Shown: in pieces, positions 33,166 to 42,511 of the stretch
How positions within the stretch are numbered: position 1 is the stretch's first letter
Layout of the letters: each line of letters begins with the position of its first letter
NCBI GenBank assembly: GCA_009773765.1
Contig: WTWZ01000010.1
Location: 1-64,000 of the forward strand
DNA from: Prolixibacteraceae bacterium
GTDB taxonomy: Bacteria; Bacteroidota; Bacteroidia; Bacteroidales; Prolixibacteraceae
DNA: 64,000 bases
Reading direction: 5' to 3'
The notes under the pieces: model-generated
Told to the model about the DNA's origin: nothing
Databases searched by the model: none
Seen by the model: only the letters and a program-made list of their open reading frames with translations
Translations under genes and position numbers: made by a program

Positions 33166-35880
33166 TCAGTGAAAATTAAAAGTGTATATCCCCGGTTCAA
33201 GCATTATTTTTGTTAATAACCCTGAAGGTTCCAGGCTTTTTACGCCGCTCATTTTTTCAATTTTCACAGTATCCGGAATTAAATCCGACAATACATACAA
33301 GGTAGCCGAGCTGTTTGCAGGAATGGTAACCGTGTAAACCAAATCTTCGCCTGTACGTTCCCATTTCGATATTATTTTTCCGTAAGGCCCGTTGTGGCTG
33401 GCTTCGAAATGGTTGAGCGAAGAAATGAAATTTGGTTTCAGAATTACATTTTTGAACCCCGGGTTTTCGGCATCGGGGAATATGCCTCCGATTCCCTTGT
33501 AAAACCACGCGCCGATTTCGCCAAACATAATATGGTTCATCGAAATGTCGCTATCTGCACCAACATCCCAGTTTTCGTAAAGTGTTGTCGCCCCGTTTTT
33601 TATCCACCATCCCCACGACGGGTAAGTTTCCTGCAGCGCCACTTCCGATGCAAGTTCTGCATAGCCGTTTTCGCTTAACGCGTTCAGAATTGCCTTTGAG
33701 CCAAGCAATCCAACATCAATGTGCTTGTTATCCTGTATTACCCGGTCGGCCAGGTTTTTGGCTACTTTACTTTTTAAACTGTCGGGTACAATTCCCCAAT
33801 AAAGCGCCATGCTTAACCCGGTCTGCAGTCCGCTACCATAAATCCCGGTTTCTGCATCGAGGTATTTGGCATTGATTGCATTTTTTATTTTTTCCGCCAG
33901 CACCGTGTATCTTTCAACATCGTTTTGACGCCCGAAAAGCGCTGCAGCCTTTGCCAGAATCACAACATCGGTATAATAATAAACCGATGAGGTAAACTCT
34001 TTTGGGGTAACCGATTTCACCGGGACCCAGTCGCCCAACCCCCAGTCGGTCAGTCCTTCCGGGTTTTCAGCGTCAATGTGATCGACATATCGTTTGATGT
34101 TGTCGTAACACTGTTCAAGTAAGCGCGAATCGCCGTAAAACAGGTAAATATTCCATGGGATAATGGCGATTGTGCTGGTCCAGTCGGGGCCGTTTGCCCA
34201 GGTGTATCCCCAGCCGCTGGTGGGAATAATGGCCGGTAAAACCCCGTTGGGCTGCTGTTCGTCGCGGTGGTCGGCCAGCCATTTTTCGTAAATGGTAATC
34301 CCGTCGAAATTGTACAGCCCGGTTTCTATGGCAATATGCGCATCGCCGGTCCAGCCGTTTTTTTCGCGTTGCGGGCAATCGGTTGGGTAACCAAACAAAT
34401 TCGACAAATACGAATTGTTGGTTGCTTCCCAGATTTTATTCAATGTTTCATTCGATGAGTGAATATGCCCGGAAACCGGAATATCGCTGTGCATAAAATA
34501 AGCGGCCAAACTTTCTCCGGTCATTTCAACAGGCCTGCTGCTGGTAACTTCAACATATTGAAAACCCTTGTAATTAAAATAAGGCATAAACTCGTCGTCA
34601 TTGCCACTCAGAATAAAAATATCGGTGGCAAACGGGTCGGTATTGTCGGTGGGGCGGTAATGTACATCAATGTTCGATAAGTCGGCTTTCCCGTTTTTTC
34701 CCAATCGTTCGGCATGAACCAGCCTGATTTCGGTCCCCGCCGCTCCTTTAATTTTCAGTTTTGTCACGCCCGAAATGTTCCGGCCAAAGTCGAAAAGGTA
34801 ATTGGTGCTGCTGAACCTCACCATTTCGCGGGCCGGTATTTCTTTTACATTTCTGATAGGATGCAGGTTTTGCGCAACAATATTGTTTGACGGGGCGCTC
34901 ACCGGAATTGCGTTTTTCCAACCCGATTCATCAAAACCGGGCGTGTTCCATCCGGGTTGTTTTAAACGGGCATCCTGGTGTTCTGCCGTGTAAATGCTAT
35001 TGAAAACAACATCGCTTAAAGCAGTTTTCCAGTCGGTGCTGGTTGAAATAATTTCTTTTGTCCCATCAGTGTAATTGATATGCAAATCCATGCAAAACCT
35101 GGTCCGGGCGCGCCACGGGGCTTCATGGAAATACCAAACCGCGGTGGATTGGTGGTTGTACCAGCCGTTTCCAAGCAACACCCCAATTGCATTTTTGCCT
35201 TCAGAAACCATTTCTGTAACATCGTGTGCAACATATAAAATACGCCTGTCGAAACGGGTGTAAATGGGATCGAGGCGGTGGTTTCCGGCTTTTCGCCCGT
35301 TGATGTACAATTCATAAAGTCCGCCAACTGCAATGTATGCCCGTGCTGATTTTATTTTTTTGTTTGTCTCGAACTCTTTCCTGAACCAGGGCGCTGGTTT
35401 TAAATGAATGTCCCTCGTATCGCTAATCCAGTCGCCGCGCCAGTTTTTGGCCTCCATCATTCCGGTTTCGAAACTAACTGGTTGCGACCATTCTGAAGGT
35501 ATGTTTTTTTCGTCCCAGATTTTTATGCTCCAGTAATACCTGGTAAACGGATTTAACCGGGGGCCTGTATAAACGGCAAGCGACTGTTGGTTATTTATCT
35601 TTCGCGAACCCCACATATTTCCTTTCCCTGACGCTACTTTTACCGAATCAGTCCCTAAAGTTATCTTGTAGCTGATTTGTTTTAGTCCGTGTTTGTCGCT
35701 ATCAATCTGCCATGTGAAACGCGGCGCGGGAGAATCGATGCCAACAGGTTGAACCAGGTGTTCGCATTTCAGGTTTTTTATTTTTGCCCTGCTGGTTTTT
35801 TCTTTGCACGATATTCCTGCGAATAACAACAATCCACTGAAAATGGATAGTTTAATCAAGGTAAATCCCGGATATTTCAT
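33166..35880 (-). CDS. Alpha-L-rhamnosidase, glycoside hydrolase family 78 (lipoprotein)
   Basis: A 904-residue secreted hydrolase. The signal peptide ends in a lipobox with Cys25 (LFAGISC), so it is a probable lipoprotein. N-terminal beta domains follow (NLKCEHLVQPVGIDSPAPRF, DWISDTRDIHLKPAPWFRKEF, NGWYNHQSTAVWYFHEAPWRA). The (alpha/alpha)6 barrel carries the GH78 acidic motif DCPQREKNGWTGDAH and later GLGDWVPVKS and TLYENWD. A C-terminal beta domain is also present. Such enzymes release terminal alpha-L-rhamnose from pectic, ulvan-like or glycoside substrates. No SusCD pair is beside it, so it is not in a typical polysaccharide utilisation locus. The ORF is complete. Confidence 0.92.
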   Translation of the reverse strand: MKYPGFTLIKLSIFSGLLLFAGISCKEKTSRAKIKNLKCEHLVQPVGIDSPAPRFTWQIDSDKHGLKQISYKITLGTDSVKVASGKGNMWGSRKINNQQSLAVYTGPRLNPFTRYYWSIKIWDEKNIPSEWSQPVSFETGMMEAKNWRGDWISDTRDIHLKPAPWFRKEFETNKKIKSARAYIAVGGLYELYINGRKAGNHRLDPIYTRFDRRILYVAHDVTEMVSEGKNAIGVLLGNGWYNHQSTAVWYFHEAPWRARTRFCMDLHINYTDGTKEIISTSTDWKTALSDVVFNSIYTAEHQDARLKQPGWNTPGFDESGWKNAIPVSAPSNNIVAQNLHPIRNVKEIPAREMVRFSSTNYLFDFGRNISGVTKLKIKGAAGTEIRLVHAERLGKNGKADLSNIDVHYRPTDNTDPFATDIFILSGNDDEFMPYFNYKGFQYVEVTSSRPVEMTGESLAAYFMHSDIPVSGHIHSSNETLNKIWEATNNSYLSNLFGYPTDCPQREKNGWTGDAHIAIETGLYNFDGITIYEKWLADHRDEQQPNGVLPAIIPTSGWGYTWANGPDWTSTIAIIPWNIYLFYGDSRLLEQCYDNIKRYVDHIDAENPEGLTDWGLGDWVPVKSVTPKEFTSSVYYYTDVVILAKAAALFGRQNDVERYTVLAEKIKNAINAKYLDAETGIYGSGLQTGLSMALYWGIVPDSLKSKVAKNLADRVIQDNKHIDVGLLGSKAILNALSENGYAELASEVALQETYPSWGWWIKNGATTLYENWDVGADSDISMNHIMFGEIGAWFYKGIGGIFPDAENPGFKNVILKPNFISSLNHFEASHNGPYGKIISKWERTGEDLVYTVTIPANSSATLYVLSDLIPDTVKIEKMSGVKSLEPSGLLTKIMLEPGIYTFNFH

Positions 35881-35919
35881 TTTTATATGTTTGGGAATAA
35901 AGATAATTGAAAAGACAGA

Positions 35920-36423
35920 TTATTTGCAATATTTAGCCACGTATTCAAGCGCTTTGTTCTGGCCTAAATTGAGCGCTTTTTTAAAATCTCCGCAACCAAG
36001 TTCAGGCTTTTCAATTAAAACCTTTATGTTTCCCCGGTTAAACCAGGCAGGCGCAAACAATGAATCAATTTCGATGGCTTTGGTGTAATCCTCAATTGCG
36101 CCATCATAATCTTTCATCGTTTTTTTTATCAGTCCCCGGTTGTTGTAAGCCATAAAATTGCCGGGGTTCAGTTCAATTGCCTGGCTGTAATCGGCAATGG
36201 CGCCCTTGTAATCCTTAATCATGTTTTTTGCAACCGCCCTGTTATACCAGGCGTCGGCAAAAGTTTTGTCCAGGCCAATTGAATTATCGTAATCTTTTAT
36301 GGCTTCTTTATACAGCCCTTTATCCAGTTTCAGGTTTGCGCTGTTATATAATTCCTTTGCACTTTGGGCAAATCCTGCTGAAAAAATGAAGGTAGTTAAA
36401 AAGGTGAAAATTGTTTTTACCAT
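35920..36423 (-). CDS. Periplasmic tetratricopeptide-repeat protein
   Basis: I start at the ATG at 36423, giving 167 residues, because it opens with a clean signal peptide (MVKTIFTFLTTFIFSAGFAQ). The longer frame to 36555 adds a poor tail. Four consecutive TPR units follow: AKELYNSANLKLDKGLYKEA, FADAWYNRAVAKNMIKDYKG, FMAYNNRGLIKKTMKDYDGA and LFAPAWFNRGNIKV. A short tail contains a cysteine (GCGDFKKAL). This 'sel1/TPR periplasmic' type is common in Bacteroidota and probably mediates protein contacts. The partner is unknown. It lies between the rhamnosidase and a TIGR02117-type gene. Confidence 0.8.
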   Translation of the reverse strand: MVKTIFTFLTTFIFSAGFAQSAKELYNSANLKLDKGLYKEAIKDYDNSIGLDKTFADAWYNRAVAKNMIKDYKGAIADYSQAIELNPGNFMAYNNRGLIKKTMKDYDGAIEDYTKAIEIDSLFAPAWFNRGNIKVLIEKPELGCGDFKKALNLGQNKALEYVAKYCK

Positions 36424-36628
36424 GGCTTTTATGCTGAGCAATTGTTTAACGGATGCAAAATAAATAAACCAAACGGAATTGCAAAAACAAATTGAGAAAG
36501 TAATTCGGGCAAATTTGTTTGAGGTTATCAGCCCCGGCAACCATCTGGGCCGCACGTTGACAAGCCAGGCGGTACCTGCAACCCATCAACTTCGGCAGAC
36601 TTGACATCGTTAATAGGAAACGGATCAA

Positions 36629-37297
36629 TTATTCCGGCAAGTGGTGCAAAACCCCAAAATCAAACGGAGACCACACCGATGTTGGAACCCCAATTTCTTT
36701 TAATGCCTTGTTTACCCAGACATTGCAGGTTTTAAAAAGCGAGAAACTACCGGTGGCTTCGTAAAAGGCATCGTTGTCATAATATCCGGGAGCTGCAATT
36801 TTCTGCAATTTTCCATGTTCATTCTTTTTGAACGAATCCCCGATGTACCTGTTCAGCGCTGCCAACTGCGGACCGCAAAGTTTTAAGGGTTTCCAATGGG
36901 CGCCAAAGCCGCGGTAAAAGGTAACATGCATTGCGGTTTCGCTTTTGAGGAACAGCGCTTTGAACGCGGTTTTAAAAGTCAAATCTTTCCATTCAGGCGT
37001 GTTAAGGTAAAATTCCTTGTCGCCCCAGCCAAACGACACATATTTTGTTCCGGGTAAAATTTCGAGCTTTTTCATAAATTCTGATTCCAAATTTTCCATG
37101 TGCATTACAATGTCCAGATGAACACCGTTTGTGGTAATGTAAATTTCCTTGTCTGCAGGGCAATCCTGTTTTGGCGGGTGGGTTTTTAAATACGATAATA
37201 CCAGCGCTGCCGCAAAATACAGGATTACTGCGGAAACCAGAAAAACAAAAACCGTTTTCAGGAGGTGGAAAATCAGTGAAATTATCTTTCTTGTCAT
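36629..37297 (-). CDS. TIGR02117/DUF2459 family membrane-anchored protein
   Basis: A 222-residue protein with one N-terminal membrane segment (about residues 10-34) and a periplasmic domain. Conserved features are IYITTNGVHLDIVMHM (His-Asp), YVSFGWGDKEFYLNTPEW, ETAMHVTFYRGF and KTCNVWVNKALKEIGVPTSVWSPFDFGVL. The conserved His, Cys and Asn pattern suggests a papain-like or transglutaminase-like fold. The family was first noticed near urease genes and has no settled function. It stands alone, with 205 non-coding bases separating it from the TPR gene. Confidence 0.8.
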   Translation of the reverse strand: MTRKIISLIFHLLKTVFVFLVSAVILYFAAALVLSYLKTHPPKQDCPADKEIYITTNGVHLDIVMHMENLESEFMKKLEILPGTKYVSFGWGDKEFYLNTPEWKDLTFKTAFKALFLKSETAMHVTFYRGFGAHWKPLKLCGPQLAALNRYIGDSFKKNEHGKLQKIAAPGYYDNDAFYEATGSFSLFKTCNVWVNKALKEIGVPTSVWSPFDFGVLHHLPE

Positions 37298-37572
37298 GGT
37301 TTATTTAACGGTTATTGCGGAGGGAAGTTTAGTGAATTTTCAGTTTTTACCTTTGAATTAATTATTAACCCACCGGGGGCCACATCGCAAAGATAATGAA
37401 CACGCCGAAAGCCGCAACTTTTACCCTGCATGGCAAAAACGGTTGATACTGATAATGTGAATATTTCAAGTTGGGGTACTTTTAATCTTTTGGCCCCGCA
37501 TTTTTCATAACCTCCTGTAACATTTCGCCATTCGCCGCCGTCACAGTTTCAGAACAAATAAAAAACAAAACA

Positions 37573-38511
37573 ATGAAACAACTAATTACATTTATTTTAT
37601 GCAGCATTTTAGCTGCAACCATTTGGGCACAGGCTGATACCACAAAAGTGGACGTGATGAAAAAAAATGTGGTTACAGTTATTGAAAACGGTGACAATGT
37701 GCATGTTGTAGTAGGCGATAAAGACAGAGGAAAAGGAGTTGAAGTGATTACCGACGAGTGGGGCGATACCACCCACGTAAGGGTAGGCCGAAGAACTTTT
37801 AAAGTTTTTGAAGGCAGCAACGGAACTCATGTGAAAGTTGAAAAAGAACACAAAACTCAGAAATGGTCGGGCAAATTTAACCCGCACTGGGCTGGCCTTG
37901 AAGTGGGGATGAATAATTTTCTGAACAGCGATTATTCACTTTATCAAAACGGGTACCCCAATGATATTTTTGAATTAAACCCCGGAAAATCGCTGACATG
38001 GAATATTAACTTTATGGAATTTGCATTCAAAAACGAGAAAAAAACTTTTGGGCTGGTTACCGGTATGGGTTTCAGTTTTAACGATTATGCATTCGATTTA
38101 CCGGTTACAATTGAAAAGGATATTGAAAAAGGGAGAATAATTCCGGTTAATATTCCCGATGGAAATTCCTCAGTTAAAAAATCAAAACTTCATGTAAACT
38201 ACATCACCGCGCCACTGTTACTCGAAATTAAAACACCGCTCCGGATGGGCAGTTCAAATTTATATCTTGCCGGTGGTGCAATTGGCAGTTTATATCTGGG
38301 TTCGCATACGAAATATAAATTTCATGACGGGAATAAGAATAAAGCAAAAAGCAATTACCATATCAGCCAATTGAAATACGATCTCACCGGAAGAATTGGT
38401 TTTGGCGATTTCTGTGTGTTTGCCAACTATAGTATGACCCCTCTTTTTAAGGAAGGGAAAGGCCCAAAAATTCACCCGTTACTGATTGGAATCTCGTTTC
38501 CGAATATATAA
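37573..38511 (+). CDS. Outer-membrane beta-barrel protein (PorT-like/OMP_b-brl family)
   Basis: The 312 residues begin with a signal peptide (MKQLITFILCSILAATIWAQ). A soluble segment with repeated short beta motifs follows (DKDRGKGVEVITDEWGDTTHV). Then comes an eight-strand-like barrel region of alternating hydrophobic strands: PHWAGLEVGMNNFLN, KTFGLVTGMGFSFNDY, LHVNYITAPLLLEIKT and SSNLYLAGGAIGSLYLG. The terminal aromatic-rich strand ends IGISFPNI. PorT-type barrels sit in the outer membrane and many have no known role. It is the only plus-strand gene in this stretch, and a strong hairpin separates it from the convergent porW gene. Confidence 0.8.
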   Translation: MKQLITFILCSILAATIWAQADTTKVDVMKKNVVTVIENGDNVHVVVGDKDRGKGVEVITDEWGDTTHVRVGRRTFKVFEGSNGTHVKVEKEHKTQKWSGKFNPHWAGLEVGMNNFLNSDYSLYQNGYPNDIFELNPGKSLTWNINFMEFAFKNEKKTFGLVTGMGFSFNDYAFDLPVTIEKDIEKGRIIPVNIPDGNSSVKKSKLHVNYITAPLLLEIKTPLRMGSSNLYLAGGAIGSLYLGSHTKYKFHDGNKNKAKSNYHISQLKYDLTGRIGFGDFCVFANYSMTPLFKEGKGPKIHPLLIGISFPNI

Positions 38512-38545
38512 GTGGGGCAATTTGCCGATTTGAATAAATATGGCC

Positions 38546-38620
38546 GGGTTATGAATGAAACAGACGGATAATTCCTGAAGTTAAATTACCGGAATTTTGT
38601 AATTCATAACCCTGTTTTTT
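38546..38620. terminator. Bidirectional terminator between the barrel gene and porW
   Basis: GGGTTATGAAT (38546-38556) is perfectly complementary to ATTCATAACCC (38602-38612), with a second inner stem AATTCC/GGAATT. It is followed by TGTTTTTTT. It lies between convergent genes ending at 38511 and 38620. Confidence 0.75.
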
Positions 38621-41600
38621 TAAGGCTGGCCAAGGTAAAAACGTTTGTAGAAATCCATGTAGCCGAGAATGTTTTTCTCTTTCAGGAATATCTCGAAATT
38701 TGGTTCGGTAATCAGAAAATTGCGGTAATTTCCCTGGCGAAGAGGAATATACAAATCGCGGTTATTAACCGCTTTGGTAAAATAAAGCGAAGCGGTTTCC
38801 TTATCCGGAAGCCCCGAAATACGAACAATCTGGCGAATCTCGTCTAACGGAACAACATCGGCCTTTAACTGCAGGTTTGCATAACTGGCCAGGTTAAACT
38901 GTTCAATTCCGCTGATAAATGCAGGCTGATCGATATCGAGCCTCGGAATTACAAACACAAAATATTGTCTGCCTTCAATATTTTTATTATACGGGCCATC
39001 GTATTCTGCCGGTTTGGACTGGGTTTCAGCAGCAGGTTGTGCACCTCCGGTGGTAGCAGGCGCCTGGGCCGGAGCCGTGCTTGTCTGAGCGGGTAACCGT
39101 TGTATGTAATTGGCACGGAAGAACCCGAGGTAGTCGTCAACTTTTTCCTGGTCTATCATTTTTTGCAGGTTTTCGCCAGTAACCAGGAAGTTCCGGTAAG
39201 TGGCCTGCCCCAGTGAATTAAACAAACTCCGGGTAACCACCACTTTCCTGAAATACGACATCGCTTCATTTAACGTTGGTATTCCGTTTACCACCAGCAA
39301 CTGGTAATCGCCTGTCTGTTTCAACTGCAAAGCAAGGTTCCAAACCCTGAATTCATTCCTGTTGAACTGGGCAAAATCGGTTAGTAATTGTCTTGTTGAC
39401 AAATTTTTATCCTGAATGGCGATAACAAAATTCTGGGTTGTGTCGATTTGTGGATTGAACAGTTTTTCGGCGCCAGTGCTTACAACCACAAATTGTCCCC
39501 TTTCCTTTAAAATGTTGTCTTGTTCTTTGGCACGTGCCATCAGTTCTTCGGGCGAAACTTCGTTTTCGTCGTCACTGAAGTTTGACCGAATGTGCCGGCT
39601 GTAATTTTTAATAAAGAATTTCAGGTAATCGGTTGTCGATTTTTCGTTCATTACCGCCCGGTAATTGGTTGACGAAATTACAAAATTCAGGTAGTCGATA
39701 TCTTTGAGCGCCCTGAAAACACTGGCTTTTCTGATGATTGCCCCGTGATAAATGAGAGCGCTTTCCTTGTTTTCCATTGAACGCACAATTACAAAAGCCA
39801 GTTTATCGTTTAATAACCCGGTTTCAATATCGTAATCAACTTTGGTGTAATGGTCTATGTTATAGTTGGCAATATCAAAGTTCAGCCGGTTTAAATCCAC
39901 TTTTGCCCCGTGCGGGTATGCAATCACAAAATAGTGGAGCAAATCTTCCTCGTACGAAAATTTTCCTCCAAATTCATCGTTTGCCATTTCATCTCCCGAA
40001 AGCAGTTCTTTATTTTCAATTTCCTCGCCGATGTAACCCATGTCAATCAGTTTCTGGTAATCGGTCAGGGCGCTGTCGCGAATTAAAGTCAGAATTTCAT
40101 TTGCAAGTGGTGTTGGTTCTGCTACCGGATAAACAGACACATATTTTTCGAGGAGTTTTTCAAAATTTTGTACATCGGTTTGTGTTCCGTTAGCCACAGT
40201 TTCCATAAAATCTATTTTTGCAACCATCAGGCTGTCGGGTTTCATGGCTTTCATCTGTTGGGCCAGCAAAATTACATTACTGTAACTACCGGCTTTGTAA
40301 TTTCTGAATGTTTCCTGGTATAAACGGTTCAGGCTGTCCATCCGCGCTTCCATTTCAATAAAAAAGTTAGGGTTTATAAGGTATTGCGCATATTTACTTT
40401 CAGGGAAACGTGTAATAATCTCATTCCGGTAATAATCCGATTTTTGTTTATCGCCCATCAACTCGTATAAATCATACAATTCGAACAAAGCCGAAAGCAG
40501 GTAAATGTTATCGGGGTAACGCCTGATTAAGTCTTCGAACGACCCGGCAGAGCGCGGATAATTGGTAAACTCAGCTTTAAATATTTTACCGGCATTGTAC
40601 AGGGCATCACGAATTTTATCATGCGATATGGCCATTAATGAATCGTTTAGCGGGAGATCCTGCATGTAAAACTCTTTTTTAAGAGGGTCGGATTCCCTTA
40701 CAACAACTTTAGCTGAATCAGCCCCTTCCATGTTTTCTTCCAAAATTTCGGTTGAAATACCTTTGTCGGAGCGGTTCCAGTCATCTTCGAGTTTCCGTTT
40801 GCCCCACAACTGCTGGAATGTAACACGCCCGTATGAAACGGTTTGCGGATTGTAGAAATACCAGCCGGCCCCGGCCTGTTGGTTGCCCATGCCAAGCCGG
40901 TAGCGGTTTGTCTGGCTGTAATTCGGGTCGCCTATGCCCTGCAATGCCAGGTTCTCTTCATTTCGCTGCCGTTCCTGCTCTTCCTTCATTAACCGTGCAA
41001 TAAACGATTCGCGTTCAATTGCAGGCATCAGGGCTATTCTTTGCAAACTGTCTTCACGTTCAACGGTAACAAGGTTATCAACCAAATTGGTGAGCCCCCG
41101 GTAATTGGCCGAAACGGTTTCGTAGTCGGGGTAGGTTTCGTCGATGATAATCATGGCGCTGTCGTAATATGCCTGTGCTTTACGATATTCAAGGTCCTCG
41201 AAATACATGTCGGCAAGGGTAATAGATGAAAGCGCCCGCTGAAACTGGTTGTTAAAACTGGCTGTAACCGATTTTGCATAATTACCGGCTGCCACCGGGC
41301 GGTTTCCTTCCTTAAAATAAAGGTTGCCAATTGCAAAATAAATCTGGTCGCGAAAATCGAAGTTTTTATTGTCGCGCAGCATTTTATTCAGCTCCTTTTT
41401 CAGCTTTTCCGAATCGCCAATACCCGAAAATACACCTGCAGAATTAATTTTGGCATTGAAGGCCATTTTATAACCGGGGTTCATTTTTGTTACGGCAAGG
41501 TAAGCTTCCGACGCCTGTTCGGGCATTCCAAGTTCCTGATACAATTGGGCTTCAATGTATTTTAAACGCGCTTTTTTCCCTTTGAAAGTGGTTTTTTTGA

Positions 41601-42297
41601 TGGCAATATCCAAAAATTTGATAGCCTCGGCATATTCCTGCTGTTTCATGTAAAAATCGGCAGTTGCTATGGCCAAATCCTTCTCCAGCCGCTTTGGAAA
41701 TTCGTCATCGTTTTGAATAGCCTGAATCACTTCCGAAGCTTCGGCAAATCTTTCCAGCTCGGCGTAACTGCGTATTAACCAAATTTGTGCTTCATCTTTG
41801 GTTTCTTCGTCGGGGTATTTTCTGGCCACGTACCCGAAATTGTCAATGGCGCCTACAAAATTGTGCTGGTAAAAATAGGCTTTGCCCATGAGCAGGTAGC
41901 TGTCGTCAATCCACTTGTTAAATTCTTCCTGACTGGCAAACTCCTGATATTTGCGCGTGCGTTGTCTCTGGCGTTTTGGTTTTTTAGTAATCGAGTGGAT
42001 TTCAATAAGTTTTGAACATTTAATAATGGCATTGTCCATGTCGGATTTTACCATTTGGCCGGCCGACGGAAGGCTCGATTTATAAATGGGCAATATTCTG
42101 GTGAAGTCGTCGTCAATTCTTTCCTCAATGGTCAAAACGCCTTTTTTAACACTTTCATTGGCGTTAAAGTAAACATTGAACTGCGAATTGATATTGTGAA
42201 ATGTGCGCGTCGCCCAGGTGTTTTTTTCGGTTGAACAGCCCGCAAAAACCCAAACTAAAAAGAAGTATAAAATGGTATTTAATAAGAATCTCTTCAA
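38620..42297 (-). CDS. porW: Type IX secretion system periplasmic lipoprotein PorW/SprE
   Basis: A 1225-residue lipoprotein with lipobox Cys21 (FLVWVFAGC). The start of the mature part, STEKNTWATRTFHNINSQ followed by FNVYFNANESVKKGV, is a PorW/SprE fingerprint. A long array of TPR repeats fills roughly residues 130-480 and 560-700. The C-terminus holds repeated 'FVIxxxD..' modules (YFVFVIPRLDIDQPAFISG, RNFLITEPNFEIFLKEKN). PorW/SprE is required for T9SS function and gliding, linking the PorL/M motor side to periplasmic components. The gene is alone here; other T9SS genes are usually scattered. It supports surface export of T9SS cargo in this organism. No C-terminal T9SS sorting domain was recognised in the hydrolases in view. 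Confidence 0.92.
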   Translation of the reverse strand: MKRFLLNTILYFFLVWVFAGCSTEKNTWATRTFHNINSQFNVYFNANESVKKGVLTIEERIDDDFTRILPIYKSSLPSAGQMVKSDMDNAIIKCSKLIEIHSITKKPKRQRQRTRKYQEFASQEEFNKWIDDSYLLMGKAYFYQHNFVGAIDNFGYVARKYPDEETKDEAQIWLIRSYAELERFAEASEVIQAIQNDDEFPKRLEKDLAIATADFYMKQQEYAEAIKFLDIAIKKTTFKGKKARLKYIEAQLYQELGMPEQASEAYLAVTKMNPGYKMAFNAKINSAGVFSGIGDSEKLKKELNKMLRDNKNFDFRDQIYFAIGNLYFKEGNRPVAAGNYAKSVTASFNNQFQRALSSITLADMYFEDLEYRKAQAYYDSAMIIIDETYPDYETVSANYRGLTNLVDNLVTVEREDSLQRIALMPAIERESFIARLMKEEQERQRNEENLALQGIGDPNYSQTNRYRLGMGNQQAGAGWYFYNPQTVSYGRVTFQQLWGKRKLEDDWNRSDKGISTEILEENMEGADSAKVVVRESDPLKKEFYMQDLPLNDSLMAISHDKIRDALYNAGKIFKAEFTNYPRSAGSFEDLIRRYPDNIYLLSALFELYDLYELMGDKQKSDYYRNEIITRFPESKYAQYLINPNFFIEMEARMDSLNRLYQETFRNYKAGSYSNVILLAQQMKAMKPDSLMVAKIDFMETVANGTQTDVQNFEKLLEKYVSVYPVAEPTPLANEILTLIRDSALTDYQKLIDMGYIGEEIENKELLSGDEMANDEFGGKFSYEEDLLHYFVIAYPHGAKVDLNRLNFDIANYNIDHYTKVDYDIETGLLNDKLAFVIVRSMENKESALIYHGAIIRKASVFRALKDIDYLNFVISSTNYRAVMNEKSTTDYLKFFIKNYSRHIRSNFSDDENEVSPEELMARAKEQDNILKERGQFVVVSTGAEKLFNPQIDTTQNFVIAIQDKNLSTRQLLTDFAQFNRNEFRVWNLALQLKQTGDYQLLVVNGIPTLNEAMSYFRKVVVTRSLFNSLGQATYRNFLVTGENLQKMIDQEKVDDYLGFFRANYIQRLPAQTSTAPAQAPATTGGAQPAAETQSKPAEYDGPYNKNIEGRQYFVFVIPRLDIDQPAFISGIEQFNLASYANLQLKADVVPLDEIRQIVRISGLPDKETASLYFTKAVNNRDLYIPLRQGNYRNFLITEPNFEIFLKEKNILGYMDFYKRFYLGQP

Positions 42298-42483
42298 TCA
42301 GTATTTATTAACACAATGAATAAACTCAATATTCATCAGAATATTGTTTTTTTATCGCCATTCGCTGAGATTTTCAAAAGGCACAAAAATATTAAAAAAT
42401 TGAACTGCATTTTTGAGTTGTTATTACCATTTCAACTGTATGTGAAAATCTGTCGTTAACTCCATATACCCATTCATAAAAGT

Positions 42484-42509
42484 CCCCCTTCGGGGGATTT
42501 AAGGGGCTT
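42484..42509. repeat. Solo copy of the CCCC-stem repeat seen at the prfA-pyrF cassette; likely Mrp terminator
   Basis: CCCCCTTCGGGGG, then ATTTAAGGGGCTT, closely matches 27605-27632 at the right end of the DUF2442 cassette. On the minus strand the hairpin lies just after the Mrp stop and is followed by ACTTTT, so it may end that transcript. Confidence 0.6.
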
Positions 42510-42511
42510 AA